Position numbers and translations under genes: made by a program. DNA of 64,000 nucleotides from Synanceia verrucosa. Lineage: Eukaryota; Chordata; Actinopteri; Perciformes; Synanceiidae. The stretch's first letter is position 1, and each line of letters begins with the position of its first letter. This document shows positions 37,306 to 50,200 of this stretch, in pieces. The notes beneath the pieces were generated by a model. That model saw only the letters and a program-made list of their open reading frames with translations, ran no database searches and was not told the DNA's origin. The stretch is from contig CM056559.1 of assembly GCA_029721515.1 (NCBI GenBank), positions 1,799,001 through 1,863,000 on the forward strand, given 5' to 3'.

Positions 37306-37321
37306 TGGCGCCCTCTTGTGG
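37306..37321 (-). promoter_or_regulatory. CTCF-like motif next to the slc12a9 stop codon
   Basis: On the minus strand CCACAAGAGGGCGCCA fits the CTCF core consensus at nearly every position. It lies 25 bp beyond the stop codon. Confidence 0.45.
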
Positions 37322-37345
37322 TGCGAAGCGGTGAAGCTGGACGGT

Positions 37346-38292
37346 TCAGAGGTCAGTGGTGATGACGGGCGTGACGCCGTGGATGAGCAGCGTGGGGCCC
37401 AGGTCCTGGGTCAGCAGCTCCAGCTGGTGTAGGTAGGTGGTGTAGCGCCGGGTGTCTGCCGGAGGTCGGGGCAAGTACAGGAAGCGCACAGCGGGGGGCG
37501 GCCTGGCCGGGTCCAAGATCAGCTTGTTGACAGCCGACAGGTAGTCGTCCGACAGACGCGTGGCGTTGCTCGGGAAGCTGTTGACGTAGTCGTCGTCGTT
37601 CTCCTCGTCGTCCGGCACTCGCTGCTTCTTCTCGTCGTCGCCCGGGGACTTCTTGCCCCACTCGCCTTGGCGCTGCCAGTGTAGCGCCACCTGCTGGTCC
37701 CATGGTACCGAGTACACCTGAGCTTTGATCCTCAGCTCCTTCAGCAGCTGGCCCAGCTTCTCCTCGGAGCCCCTGACGCTCCGGCCTTCCTCCACGCACA
37801 GGAAGAGGCGCAGCGTGGCTTTGCGCCAGGCCCTCACCATGTTGAGGATGCAGGCCAGCTGCAGCAGGAACAGCGAGCAGGTGTCCACGTAGCTGCAGCT
37901 GTCCGGACGCAGCAGGTTCACCGGCCAAACATCCACGTACACGGCGCCCTTCCCCGGGGACGAGGACGGCGGCGACAGCACCTGGGCTCGGTCGAAGTTG
38001 TTGAAGTGCCGCGCCAGAACCACGTTCTTCAGCATCTTCATGGCGTCGGCGATGATGGCAACGTACTCCTCAGGCCCGAGGACCTTCCCGTCCCTGGACT
38101 CACCACAGTCCTGCCGGTCACCAGAGCCCCGCAGGGACGCAAAGTGGAACAACGGCGACTGCTGCTCGAGCTCCTGCAGGGACCCGGAAAGATCCGTGGA
38201 CTTACTGGTGGACAGAGACGGGTCAATCAGCTTGTCCTTTGGCAGGCAGTCGTCATAGAAACCCAGGACGAGGGTGTTAGGACGCATCCCAC
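37346..38292 (-). CDS. slc12a9: slc12a9 terminal coding exon (visible residues 214-528)
   Basis: The acceptor TTTTTTCAG ends at 38293. The exon encodes [14 protein letters not shown], the [20 protein letters not shown] segment, [20 protein letters not shown], the [10 protein letters not shown] segment, then a charged, presumably flexible insert (about residues 430-455: acidic DDEENDDD plus Lys) and [20 protein letters not shown] to the TGA at 37346-37348. At 947 nt it carries the whole distal cytoplasmic domain in one exon. It is markedly GC-rich at third positions compared with its surroundings. Antisense open frames over it are shadows. Confidence 0.96.
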
Positions 38293-41200
38293 CTGAAAAA
38301 AGGGAAAAGGAGGACAGAATGAGACGACGGCGTTTGTCACGATTCTGATGCTTGCTTATCGTTTGGAGAGTTGAGCGAAAGGACGGAGGATTTTATCAGA
38401 CGGAGGGAAAATAAGAAACAAGATGTGAAGACGACGGAGTAAGAAGAGAGATAAGAAAAGAAGAGGTAGACGTGAGTGACAACAAGGAAAAAAGTGGAAA
38501 AACAAGTTTGGAGAGGAGAGAGTGCCCAGAAAAGTCGTATACACCTCCCTGGAAACAAGGTGAAATACAGTATTTATACTAGAAAGTAGAGGAAAACGAG
38601 TTGAAATGACTTAAAATGAGAGAACTGAGAGGAGCTGCAGCTGGATGAAGATGAAGTGTCAGTTTAAGGAGATACGAAAGAAAGTTAAGTGGCTTTTTAA
38701 AGAGCATTAATGAAAGACGTTAAGGAACAGCTGGACCAGACTGCTTTACTTAAGTGTTGAAATTCTGACAAAAATCTCTTAAATAAAGTTGAATTCCTGC
38801 CTGAAAACAAGCTGAAAATCATGATTCATACCAGCACTTTAAAATGCTTTAGAATAGTGGGACTAAAACAAAACAAAAAATATGAATCAAAGATCAAATT
38901 TAACTGATTTAAAGCCACTGTGTGGAATTTCTTGTCTAGTTTTTCGTGCCAACGTTACAACTTGAAAAATGACATAAAATCTGAAATCTTTGATCACTGA
39001 CCGAGACCAGAGATGAACAGGAGGTGCTGGACGCCGTGACGAACAGAACTGGCCAAAGTCAAGTTGACGAAGGACTTGATGTTCAGGTGATCGACCAGCG
39101 ACAACCAGGAGTCGTACTGGGACTGTAGAGGGTCTGATGGAAGCGAGCCTGGAGGGGTGGGAGGAAACAACAACGGTAAACAACAACAGGAAACAACATG
39201 CTGAGAAGGAAAAGGGATAATAGATGTTCGAATCAGAGAGTGGAGAGATGCTGGGGTGAAGAGAGGGAAAGGAAACGAGAAAAGAAAGGAGAAAGGAAAT
39301 GAGAGGAAGCAAGAAAAGAAATGAGAAATTAAAGAGAGAGAAATGAGAAGGAAATGAAAAAGGAAAGAGAAAGGAAACAATAAAGGAAAGGAGAAAAGAA
39401 AAGCAAAAGGAAAAGAGAAAATAAGTCAACGTATGTATGTGTGACACATAAATTAAACTTAGGTAGAAATATAGTGCCTAATATTTTTGTTTTGTAAATA
39501 TATTCTTGTTACTCTTCTAGTGGGAACAGGAAGTGCTTTTAGACTTCCTGTGGTGGTTTTCTTTGTCTGGATCTTTGTATTCTGCCGGACCAGTGAAGAC
39601 TAAATGGATGGAGTGTGTAATTATGTGAATGAATGACCTCCTCCATACTCCTCAGGATGAGAGGAGGCTCTTCAGCAGCTAATGAACATGTCATGTTTTC
39701 ACCAGAGGCCTCCATTCAGGGCCGGTCCCTGCCTCCCTTCAGGATCAGGACCAAAGAAAAGCCTCCGAAGACAGAAAAAACAATCAGTGAGCCTGAAAAC
39801 TCTGCAGGAGAGCAGAGAGGAGGAGAGAGGAGGGGAGGAGGAGAGGAGGAGAGAAGAGGAGGAGAGAGGAGGAAAGAGGAGGGGAGGAGGAGAGCAGAGA
39901 GAAGAGGAGAAGAGAGGAGGGGAGGAGGAGAGCAGAGAGAAGAGGAGGAGAGAGGAGAAGGAGAGAGGAGGGGAGGAGGAGAGCAGAGAGAAGAGGAGGA
40001 AAGAGGAGGAAAGAGGAGGGGAGGGGGGAACAGAGAGCAGGAGAGAGGAGAGCAGAGAGACGAGGAGGAGAGAGGAGGAAAGAGGAGAGGAGAGACAAGT
40101 AGGAGAGAAGAGCAGGAGAGAGAAGGAGGGGAGAGGAAGAGGAGGCGAGAGGAGGAGGAGAGAGGAGGTGGTACCTCCTGAGCATTGGCAGGATGATTAT
40201 TTCACTTTACTACACTTTATTTTACTTTACTGCACTTTATTTTACTGCACGTTATTTTACTTTACTACACTTTATTTTACTTTACTGCACTTTATTTTAC
40301 TTTACTGCACGTTATTTCACTTTACTGCACGTTATTTTACTTTACTACACTTTATTTTACTTTACTGCACTTTATTTTACTTTACTGCACTTTATTTTAC
40401 TTTACTGCACGTTATTTCACTTTACTACACTTTACTTTACTTTACTGCACTTTATTTCACTTTACTACACTTTACTTTACTTTACTGCACTTTATTTTAC
40501 TACACGTTATTTTACTTTACTACACTTTATTTTACTTTACTGCACTTTATTTTACTTTACTGCACGTTATTTCACTTTACTGCACGTTATTTTACTTTAC
40601 TACACTTCACTTTACTTTACTGCACTTTATTTTACTTTACTACACTTTATTTTACTGCACGTTATTTTACTACACTGGAGTAAACCAGCAGCAGATGGAC
40701 GGTCCGTCATGCTAAAAAGCTCCACTAAACAAACAGGGAGTCATAATTCATACACTAATAATTTCTCAGCAGTTATTTTTAAAAACACTTAAATTAAGCT
40801 GCCCAGTCGTTCTGTTGTCTTGACAACAGTCTGCTGAAAACCAGCTTTTAGTTTTGCCTCTAAATAATCACAATAATGTTAAATTATCAAAAAAAAAAAA
40901 CAAAAAAAAACACAGGCCCTGGTTTGTTTCGCTCATAAAAGGCACAGAAGGAAACTTTAAAATGCTTCCTGAAAAAGAAGTTCAGGAGTAAAAACACAAT
41001 ATGTAATTTTCTGCCGCTGTTCATGTCTCAGCTAAAACTATAAGACCAGAGGGAGTTTGGTTTGAGTGCTGCAGCAGTGTGGGATCATGGGAGTTGTAGT
41101 CCTCATTCCTTCTCTTCCCAGAACAAACTGATTAAAACCTAAAAACACTGAATAAAGCAGCCTCAGCTTATCCTGTTTCACTAAAATCCTTCAAGTGGTT

Positions 41201-44200
41201 AAAAAACAGCAAGATATAAAAAGTGTAGCATAAAAAAAATTAGTACACTGTTTAAAATAAATATCAATACGGCAGAAATGGTCCACATCTCTGATCATTC
41301 ACATCTCATTAGATTCTATCGCCCCCAGTGTTTTTCTCACCAGCCAATCAGAGCAGACTGGGCTTCTTAAAGGGACAGTTGAGGTTTTAAAGCAGCTGAA
41401 GGTTAAATAAACGTCCTTACTGAGGTCTCCCAGCTGAACGTGGCCCAGCACATACAGGCCGCTCTTCTTGATGTCGTTGATGAAGGTGATGAGGCCCACG
41501 CTGCTGCGAGGGTTGGCCACCATCAGCAGCACCTGAGGCCTCCAGAACTTGACGTGGTCCTTCCTCACGTCCAGCATCAGCAGGTACTTTCTCACCTGTG
41601 GGAGGCCAGAGGATTGGCGTGAGGGCTTGTTTGTCAGTCAGTCCTGAAGGTGGACTTGTGCAGGGATCTGAGACAGGCTCAGAAATTAAATCCACTTTAA
41701 AACCAGCTCCCCGAAACTCATTTCTGGAGGTGACGTCAATGCTGAAGTTTGTACATGTGTCGTTCCTCATGGACGGATTTTAATAGAGCAAATATTCCCA
41801 TATCACTGCATCACCTGTACTCCTACTGATTTATTTACTGCTTTTTCACTTCCGGTTGTATGTGCATTTCGTCACCTTGTACTTTGAATCTCACCTAATG
41901 TCACCTGTCACCCTGTGCAGGATATTTACGCCGTCATAGACGAGAAGCTGGAATAAAGTCTCTAAAAAATCATGAGTCGATGATGTGACATGAATAAAAA
42001 GACCCTGTGTCTCTAGAATTATATGTAATTTAAAGTGATTATTACTGAGGCTTGTTTGCGTCTGGTAGTTTTCTTCTCTTTTCACATCACATTGTCCTGA
42101 TATCTGTGTCATTTATCACCCACAGATTTATCCCCTGATTTCTTTGGGATTAAAGGCAAATGCAAAAAAAGAAAAACAAATCCCCAAAAGGCTCAAAAAG
42201 CTCCTGTGAGACAGATCTGTCAGCTTCAGAAGTGGACTTCCTTTTCCAAATGAAAAGCTTAATTAACAAGCAATAATTAGCTTAGCCACTTATGGTGCCT
42301 TAGCAAACTTTACATAATTTACTTATTATAAATAAACTGAGTTTATGACTTTTTTTCTGTGTTTCAATGTGTCACAGATGAACAGTTGCTTTATCACAAA
42401 AGTGAAATAAGAATTAGACATAATATGCTATTTTTTATCAGTAATAAGTATTTATAAGTATAATAAGTAATAACATATAACATCAAATGTGAAATATAGG
42501 TATGTGTGGCTGTTATAATGTTCGTGATTCAGTCCATAATGTTACTGCATTTGTGCTGTGAGTCAGTTTTAATGATAAAATAATAAATAAAACAATACTG
42601 TAAATGTTATATTATAAATTACATTATACAATATATTGACATCTGTATATACTGCAAATATTATACATTAGATTATACAATATATACTTCTATATATAGT
42701 ACATTATATATAAATGTTAAATTTTATATTATTATATTATAGAATATGTACATAATATAAATATTATATAGTATGTTATTATTATTATTATTATTATTGT
42801 AAATATTATGTCTTATACTTCAGGTTGGATCTGTAGTTCATCACCTTGCACTTGAGACAATAATGACAATAAATTTTAATCTATTTTAATTCAACTGCAT
42901 CTTTGTGTCAATCAAAACGTCCCACCTGTGACCATCCATGATAAGCTGACATGCTACATATGTCTGTCTGTGTTACAGGAGCAGCATTAGCATCATTAGC
43001 ATTCTGACAGCGACGCTGATGAGGAGGCATCATGAAACCAAGTGGAACCAAACAAACACTGGACTAGAAGTGATTAACGCTCAGTTTACACCACAGAGGC
43101 ATTAATGACCATCAGCTCAGTGACGACATGTCCGACGTTAAAGCTGCTCAGTATGCTGAGTATAAGGATGTGGTCACCATGGCGACACTCAATAGGTGCT
43201 GTACTGCTGTTTTGAGGCCTAGAGCTCACCATCTTACTTTTTGGCTAAACGGCACCATAATTTACCAAACTAGAGACTGAAACCATAAACTCCTGCTTCC
43301 AATGTTTACTGAGAGAATAAATCAAGAGGGAAGGAGCATCATTTTCTATTAGACTGATACAGAACCAGAGGAGTCGCCCCCTGCTGGCTGACAGACGGGA
43401 TGCAGCTTTAAATTTTAAGCAGAAAGCTTTTTTTCCAACCACTTTAATAAAGTAAAGCTACTTTAAAATGACTTTCATGTGAGAAGCCTTTCAGGTAATG
43501 ATATGAAACTGTCTGAAAAATGAAAGAGCGTCTCTTGTGTCTCAGCTCCACTTAGAAAAGCAGATGAAGTGAAGCGTAATGACGGCCTCAGAGATACCAG
43601 CTTAGCTCCAGGTTCAGAGTGTCTCTACAGACATCTATCAGAGCACCAAGACGTCACCATCTCCAACATTATTACCCTCATAATCACCATAACTGTTTTC
43701 ATGGTCCCGTCCGGTAACCGTCCCCAGAGGCCAGGTCCAACTGCCTCCACTCATCTAATCATCTGTCTCTCTTTATCTCTCCATTTCCCGCTGTCTTGTC
43801 ATCCATCAGGCTATCATCATTCCTGCATCTCTTCGGTCTCATCCATCACTTACTTTCTCCATCACTCATCCCCTCTTCCTGTTCATATCTTACCCTCCTG
43901 TGATACCATCAGCGCTTCTTGCCTCCGTTTGTCTTTTTCTTCATTCTCTCTCCCCTCCTAAACGCCGTTGTCGGCCGTCCGTTATCTCCCACTGTGGTTT
44001 ATTTTCTGTTTGTTTGTTTGTTGTGTCTGCCGTCTCTGCTTCAATGTCACCTGCTTGGCGTCCTGCCACACATCAACATGACTGCATGTGTGCACACACG
44101 TTCTTCCTGTTAGCGTGATCGCCTCACTTCCTGTTCACCCCGTGGAATCTTAGTGCGTTAGCAACATGAGCGCTAGTCAACAACGACAAAACAACATTTG

Positions 44201-47200
44201 GTTTGAATTTCACCATGAAACGCAGAAATGATGTTTGTGAATTTAAAAGAGAACTTTCAGTTGTGTCGTCTGACATCAACAACAAACATCACCTGATGAT
44301 AAAAAAACATGAGAAAATGATTTTCCATCAAACAAATACTTCAGACATACAGGGGCTCTGGTCCAGGAGGGTTCAGGTTCTGGACTAACCTCACTGACCC
44401 CTCTATGATGCTAATAAACCAACTCTGGACTGTGATATTATGGGCTGAGGGAGAAGCAGCAGAGGAGAAGCTCAATAAGTTAAGTGGTTGTAATAATGTT
44501 CTGCCTCCTGACAAGCTGCTGGCAAACCCAGCTGCCATCCTAGCCCAGAAACAACCCTGGCAATGGGCCCGCCTGGCAACAGGAAGCTCTTCTCCTTGAG
44601 AGCAACAGGCTGAACCCATAGAGGACGTGCCGGGCTAGATGATGTACAGCTGTGTGATATATATGTAGAGAGAGTAGAGGGACGCTGATGGAGCTGATAT
44701 GAACGTGATCCATCACTGCTGCAGGAACGACCAGGCGTTCTTCTACTAAATGATAAGCCTTTTTTATAAATATGCAGAGGCTCCTGTAAAGCCACAGAAA
44801 GGAGGTTTTAGTGGTTTTGGTGCAGACCTGGTGGAAGATGAGCGCCTGGCTGATGTAGCCCCAGCTGGAGGTGGGGCTCAGGTAGTGGATGAGCAGCAGC
44901 AGCAGCAGCATGAAGGCGATGCTCGCCGAGGCGTAGATGGCGTTGATCAGGAACATCATGACGGCGCAGCCCACGATGCCGAGGACACAAGTATGCCAGG
45001 TGAAGTAACGGAAGGTGGGCCTGAGGAGAAAGCAGCACTTTAGACGTCACCATAATGCTCTGTCATTTTACTGTTTCATCAAACAAGAAGTTTCCCAAGA
45101 TCTGAATGTGACTCAGCAGCTGAGTGAGGCGTTAAAGAAAAGAAAATATGACCTGGTGTAAATAATGAGCCTTCATTTATTCCATCAGCGATAAATAAAT
45201 AAGAGCTGCTCAGTTTAATGTTTGTGTTTGAAATGTTGGAAATGTGAAATGATTGTCTGATGTTGAGCCCCGTCCACCCATCCATCATCCATTATTTATC
45301 CATCCATCCATCATTTATCACCATCCATCCATCATCCATCATCTATCCATCCATCATCATCCATTATTTATCCATCCATCATCATCCATCCATCCTCTAA
45401 CTACCATCCATCCATCATCCATAATTTATCCATCATCTATGCATCCATCCATCCATCCTCCATCCATCATCTATCCACCATCCATCCATCCCACATCTAT
45501 CCATCTATCCATCATCCATTATTTATCCATCCATCCATCCATCATCTATCTACCATCCACCATCCATTATGTATCCATCCACCCATCATCTATCACCATC
45601 CATCATCATCTATCATCCAACCATCATCCATTATTTATCCATCCATCATCTATCACCATCCTTCCATCCATCATCCGTCCATCATCCATCATCTAACTAC
45701 CATCCATCATCCATAATTTATCCATCCATCTATGCACCCATCCATCCATCCTCCATCCATCATCTAGCTACCATCCATCCATCCATCCATTATTTATCCA
45801 TCCGTCCATCATCCATCCATCCATCATCTAACTACCATCCATCCATCATCCATTATTTATCCATCCATCCATCGTCTATCTACCATCATCCATCCATGCA
45901 TCCATCCATCATCTATCTACCATCCATTCATCATCATCCATCCATCATCTATCTACCATCCATCCATGCATCCATCATCCATTATTTATCCATCCATCCA
46001 TCCATCACCTATCTACCATCCATCCATCATCATCCATCCATCATCTATCTACCATCATCCATGCATCCATTATTTATCCATCCATCCATCCATCCATCCA
46101 TCACCTATCCACAATCCATCATCTATCCACCATCCATCCATCCATCATCCATTATTTATCCATCATCCATCCATCATCATTAATAAGCATCCTTCTACCA
46201 TCCAGCATTATTCATCCATCAGTCCATCTGTCCATCATCCATCCATCCTTCATCCATCCGGGCATCCATCAATATTCATCCATCGGTCCATCCATCCATC
46301 CTTCATCCATCATCATCCACTATCCATGCATCCATCCATTATCTATCCACCATCCATCCAGCCATCATCCATCCATCCATCAATATTCATCCATCGATCC
46401 ATCCGTCCATCATCTATCTATCTATCTATCTATCATACTGCCTTGATCACAAAGTCAAAATCAGTGGCTGTTGTTGTTTAAATGGACGCCATCATTCAAA
46501 AGCTTCAGAAAACAGCCTGTCCTGAACCAGATGAGTAAAACCTCCACATAAGGACTTTTTAAGCCGTAAACATGACTCATTATCACCTCCTGGAGCTGAT
46601 AGCGTGCTAGCAAACACAGCCAGCAGACAGACAAACATTAGCATTAGAGTCGTGTTTCTGGACATCTCCTTTATATATATGCTGACTCCTGAGGGAAATC
46701 TCAGCTCCTCAGCTGCTACTGTAAGTCCTGCATGGTGTTTGCCAGCTAGTCGCTACTGCTATCTGCTGCTCGGTGCACCGGGGTTATCAGAGATTTCTGC
46801 CTGCAGCTGCAAACCAGATCGACTTAGGTCAGTTTTATTTGTGCAGCCCGATATCACAAATCACAAATTCACCTTGGGGCAGGGGACTTTACAATCTGAG
46901 AGCAGTAAACGTTCATGTTTACCTCGTTCAGCTTTGTTCGCCCTGCTGTTTATTTCTGTACATTAAGAGCAGCAAAATACCAGAGAATTCTATCACATTA
47001 CAGAGAGTCATAATAGAAAAATAACACATTATAGCAGCTTTAAATGATCACATTTTTTAAGTTTGTCCTGGTGTGTTTGGTCCAGACTGGAACTTATTAT
47101 ATTCAAAGAAATGTCTCAAAGCTACTAAATACGGGATTGGGTGCATACCGATTGCCTCTAAATGGCTCTCATCATGGCGACAGTGCACAATACTGCTGTT

Positions 47201-50200
47201 TTAATGCTCTGGATCATATTTAGCACCTTTAACCCTCAGTTATGCTTCCAAACGGACTCAGGAGATGTTCGGAAACATTCTAGATCGCTAAGCGAATACT
47301 CATCAAACATTTTGTTGTGAGAAAATTTAACCTTTCAGAAAGTAAAACGTGTGTCAAATACTTCTGCAAACATGTCACTGTTCTGAATCTGAAAAAGCAG
47401 CTCTGACGATTTAACCTGACAAAGGAAGAGCAACTCTAATTTGTTTCGGATGAATAAATAATAATTGATAAAAGCACATTTCTACACAAATTCAACCTGT
47501 TCATTCCCCCGACATTTCTAAAGAGACAAACTGACTCTCTAATATTGCTCAACAGTTCTGAATATAATCCGTTGTGGTGCGTTTGGGTTATAAAGATCAG
47601 TTATGATCAGCTAAACCTCTTTGTTAGCCGTTAGCTCACACCCAACTCGTCTGAAAAGGAACTTCCCAATCGGTGTCTCTTCAGGCTGGGAGGGATTAGA
47701 TGAGATCAGTGAAAAGATGAAATCAGAGTCTCTTGACGTGATTATCCACCTGAGTTCAACCAGCAAATGAAACAGGAATTTTACTGAAGACTAGCAAGAG
47801 CAAAGAAACACATTTCCTGTATTTCTTCCCGCTGACCTTATTCCCACGCTATCGAGTCCATTTTCAGAACTAAATGGCAGATTATTTTCAGTCAGATCTG
47901 AACAGTCTCTTACACTTCATGATCCTCTTTCTTTAGAGGTTTGAATTTGTTCATCTCAGGATTTAATAGCACCAAAAAGACTCGTTTCTAAAGATTTGTA
48001 GATATTACTGCTTCTTGTTGCCTACTGAAATGTCTAGACTACAAAAACCAAGATGGTGACGGGCATAAACCAAGATGGTGACAGACAAAAAAAACCCAAA
48101 AACGTTGACTTTAAAAACAAAGTCTCTCTCTCTCTCTCTCTTCTATTGTTGAAGGTCTAAAGGTCAGTAAGTACGACAACTTGAAGAAGTAAAAACATTC
48201 CCACCAAGCTTGAGTTATACTTTGTGTTTAGTGCTAATTAGCTGTTGCTAGCACGCTGACAAGCTTTGCTAATATGCTAAACATGATAATGTCTTTCAAA
48301 AAGCTTATGTACCGCTATGTGCTGTTGGGTTTCATGTATGTGCAGCACTGTAAATGTAGATCAGAGAGTGTGGTGATTGATGAAAACATCCTCAGCCAAT
48401 CACAGCGATGCATGACGACAGAGCAGCACAACATGAGCGTCATAAATCTGCAGCCAGATGGATTATTAAACAGTTAATTAGATCGAAACAAACGGCATCA
48501 GTCTGTCTCCATTTCAGTCATAATTCTACGGTGGCTGCACATTAGCTAAATGATCACAACAGATCTGAACACGTGACACAGCAGCGCTGGAATAAAACAT
48601 ATTAATCTACAGATGAATGCAGGATGTTGCCGTTGATAAGTGGTTTTAAATGAATTTATTCCTCACGGTCAGAACATTTCTGCTGCCCTCTGTGTACATC
48701 ATCAACATCACATGTGGATCAAGTGAAGGAAATCTTTTACTTTCAAAAATATCAAATACAGTAATGTCACGAGAATGAATGAATCATCTAAGAGAATTAA
48801 CTTTCGTCAACACTTTTATCTGGAGTTTCCATGCTAGTCCAGTGTAGCTAACAAAAGTAGCTAACGGCTAACTAGCTGCTAACTAGCTCCAAAAGTCCCA
48901 GTGAAGAAAGACAACACCTCTCTGATAGCATTTAATTTATTGCTGTCTGGTGTAAAGAAAATTTCAACAAAATCATAAAAATGTTTTTAAATAACAGCCT
49001 GTTTCTTAAGAAACTCTGGGAGTAATCAAAGGCAGCGCTACATAATATTGAGAAAAGTAAAGCGCCGCTCCTATCGTAGTCCTAATGTTCTCTTTTTGTT
49101 TTTGTTGTTCTGTTTTTCCTACTCATCCTGCTCTTGTCGTCTTCTGGCTGATGTTCTGCTCGTGACAAAAACCTCGACTATTGACATCATGATTTTGTTT
49201 TATTTCCAGTGTTTCCAGTGTGATATCTGCCGCAAGCTGGATGCTCATTAAGCATGTGGCAGCTGGTGTCACACTCTGCTATAATTAGGAGATGCTTTAA
49301 TTGAATCGTTGCTTTGGCACGAAAAAAAAAAAAACAGAATAAATCTATATATACTATATATGTGATGCAATATGGGCCAAAGCTAGGCTGCAATATGTTT
49401 TTTTAAAGGTCAGATTTTTACCATAAAGTGTCTCGATGTAAATGTCAGACAAACTCTTAATTACTTCAACTCAAACTGCTAAAGTGTGACTGCACGGCTG
49501 AATCAAAGCAAATATGGAGTTAATGCATCAAATCATTAATAAGCTGTTCTAGTAGACATTCAGTGCACACCTATGTACCTGTCAAAATATACTTTAATAA
49601 ATGAGTGAATGAGTTGAAGAGGCGATGCAGTGGATCATGTAATTGACCCCAATTTCCAGCAATAACTGCAGCCGAGTGGATGCATAGCCATTAAAACAGT
49701 CCCAGCTGTAATTACAGAATGCTGCTTCCTCCATTAACAGGTTTGGACTCTATAAGTAGCCACACAGTGTGAGGCTATGAAGGACGAGCACAGCGAGGAA
49801 AACAGTAATTAGCTCGACTGTTCAAGTTTCCCATCTAAGGTCAGAAACTTTAATACTTTTAAAGAAAGGCGATGCCAAAACTAGAAGTCACAGAAACAGA
49901 TAAGTACTGCTATATAAAGATGCGAGACAGTCTGTACAATAAACTCTGCTTCCACTAATCAATCAATCACCAAAACAGAGTCAATGTGCAATATCATTGT
50001 TTTCCTACTCCTCAACATGTGCAAGATTTTTTTAGTTATCAATGCAATTTTCTTTTATTTCTTTTATGTCTAATATCACTGTTTTTCACTTTCATGTGCA
50101 ATAATTTCTTTTTTTAAATGTACAATTACTGCTCTTATCTTTATTCCCTTAGCTGGTCCATTTTATTTCTTTATGTTGTTTATTTGAAGACTTAGTTTTT

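Noticed and set aside
37353..37928. 191-codon alternative minus-strand frame and + strand frames over the last slc12a9 exon
   Set aside because: Shadows of the GC-rich slc12a9 exon, whose own frame matches the family through to its C-terminus.
39682..40683. 333-codon + strand open frame
   Set aside because: It joins a GA purine array to a 20-bp T-rich minisatellite; the sequence is fully explained by repeats and lies in a slc12a9 intron.
45253..46481. Frames of 147-204 codons with His-Pro-Ser-Ile repeats
   Set aside because: Translation of the CATC/CATCCATC array.
46604..46966. 120-codon + strand frame
   Set aside because: Overlaps a common fish interspersed repeat and shows no conserved domain.
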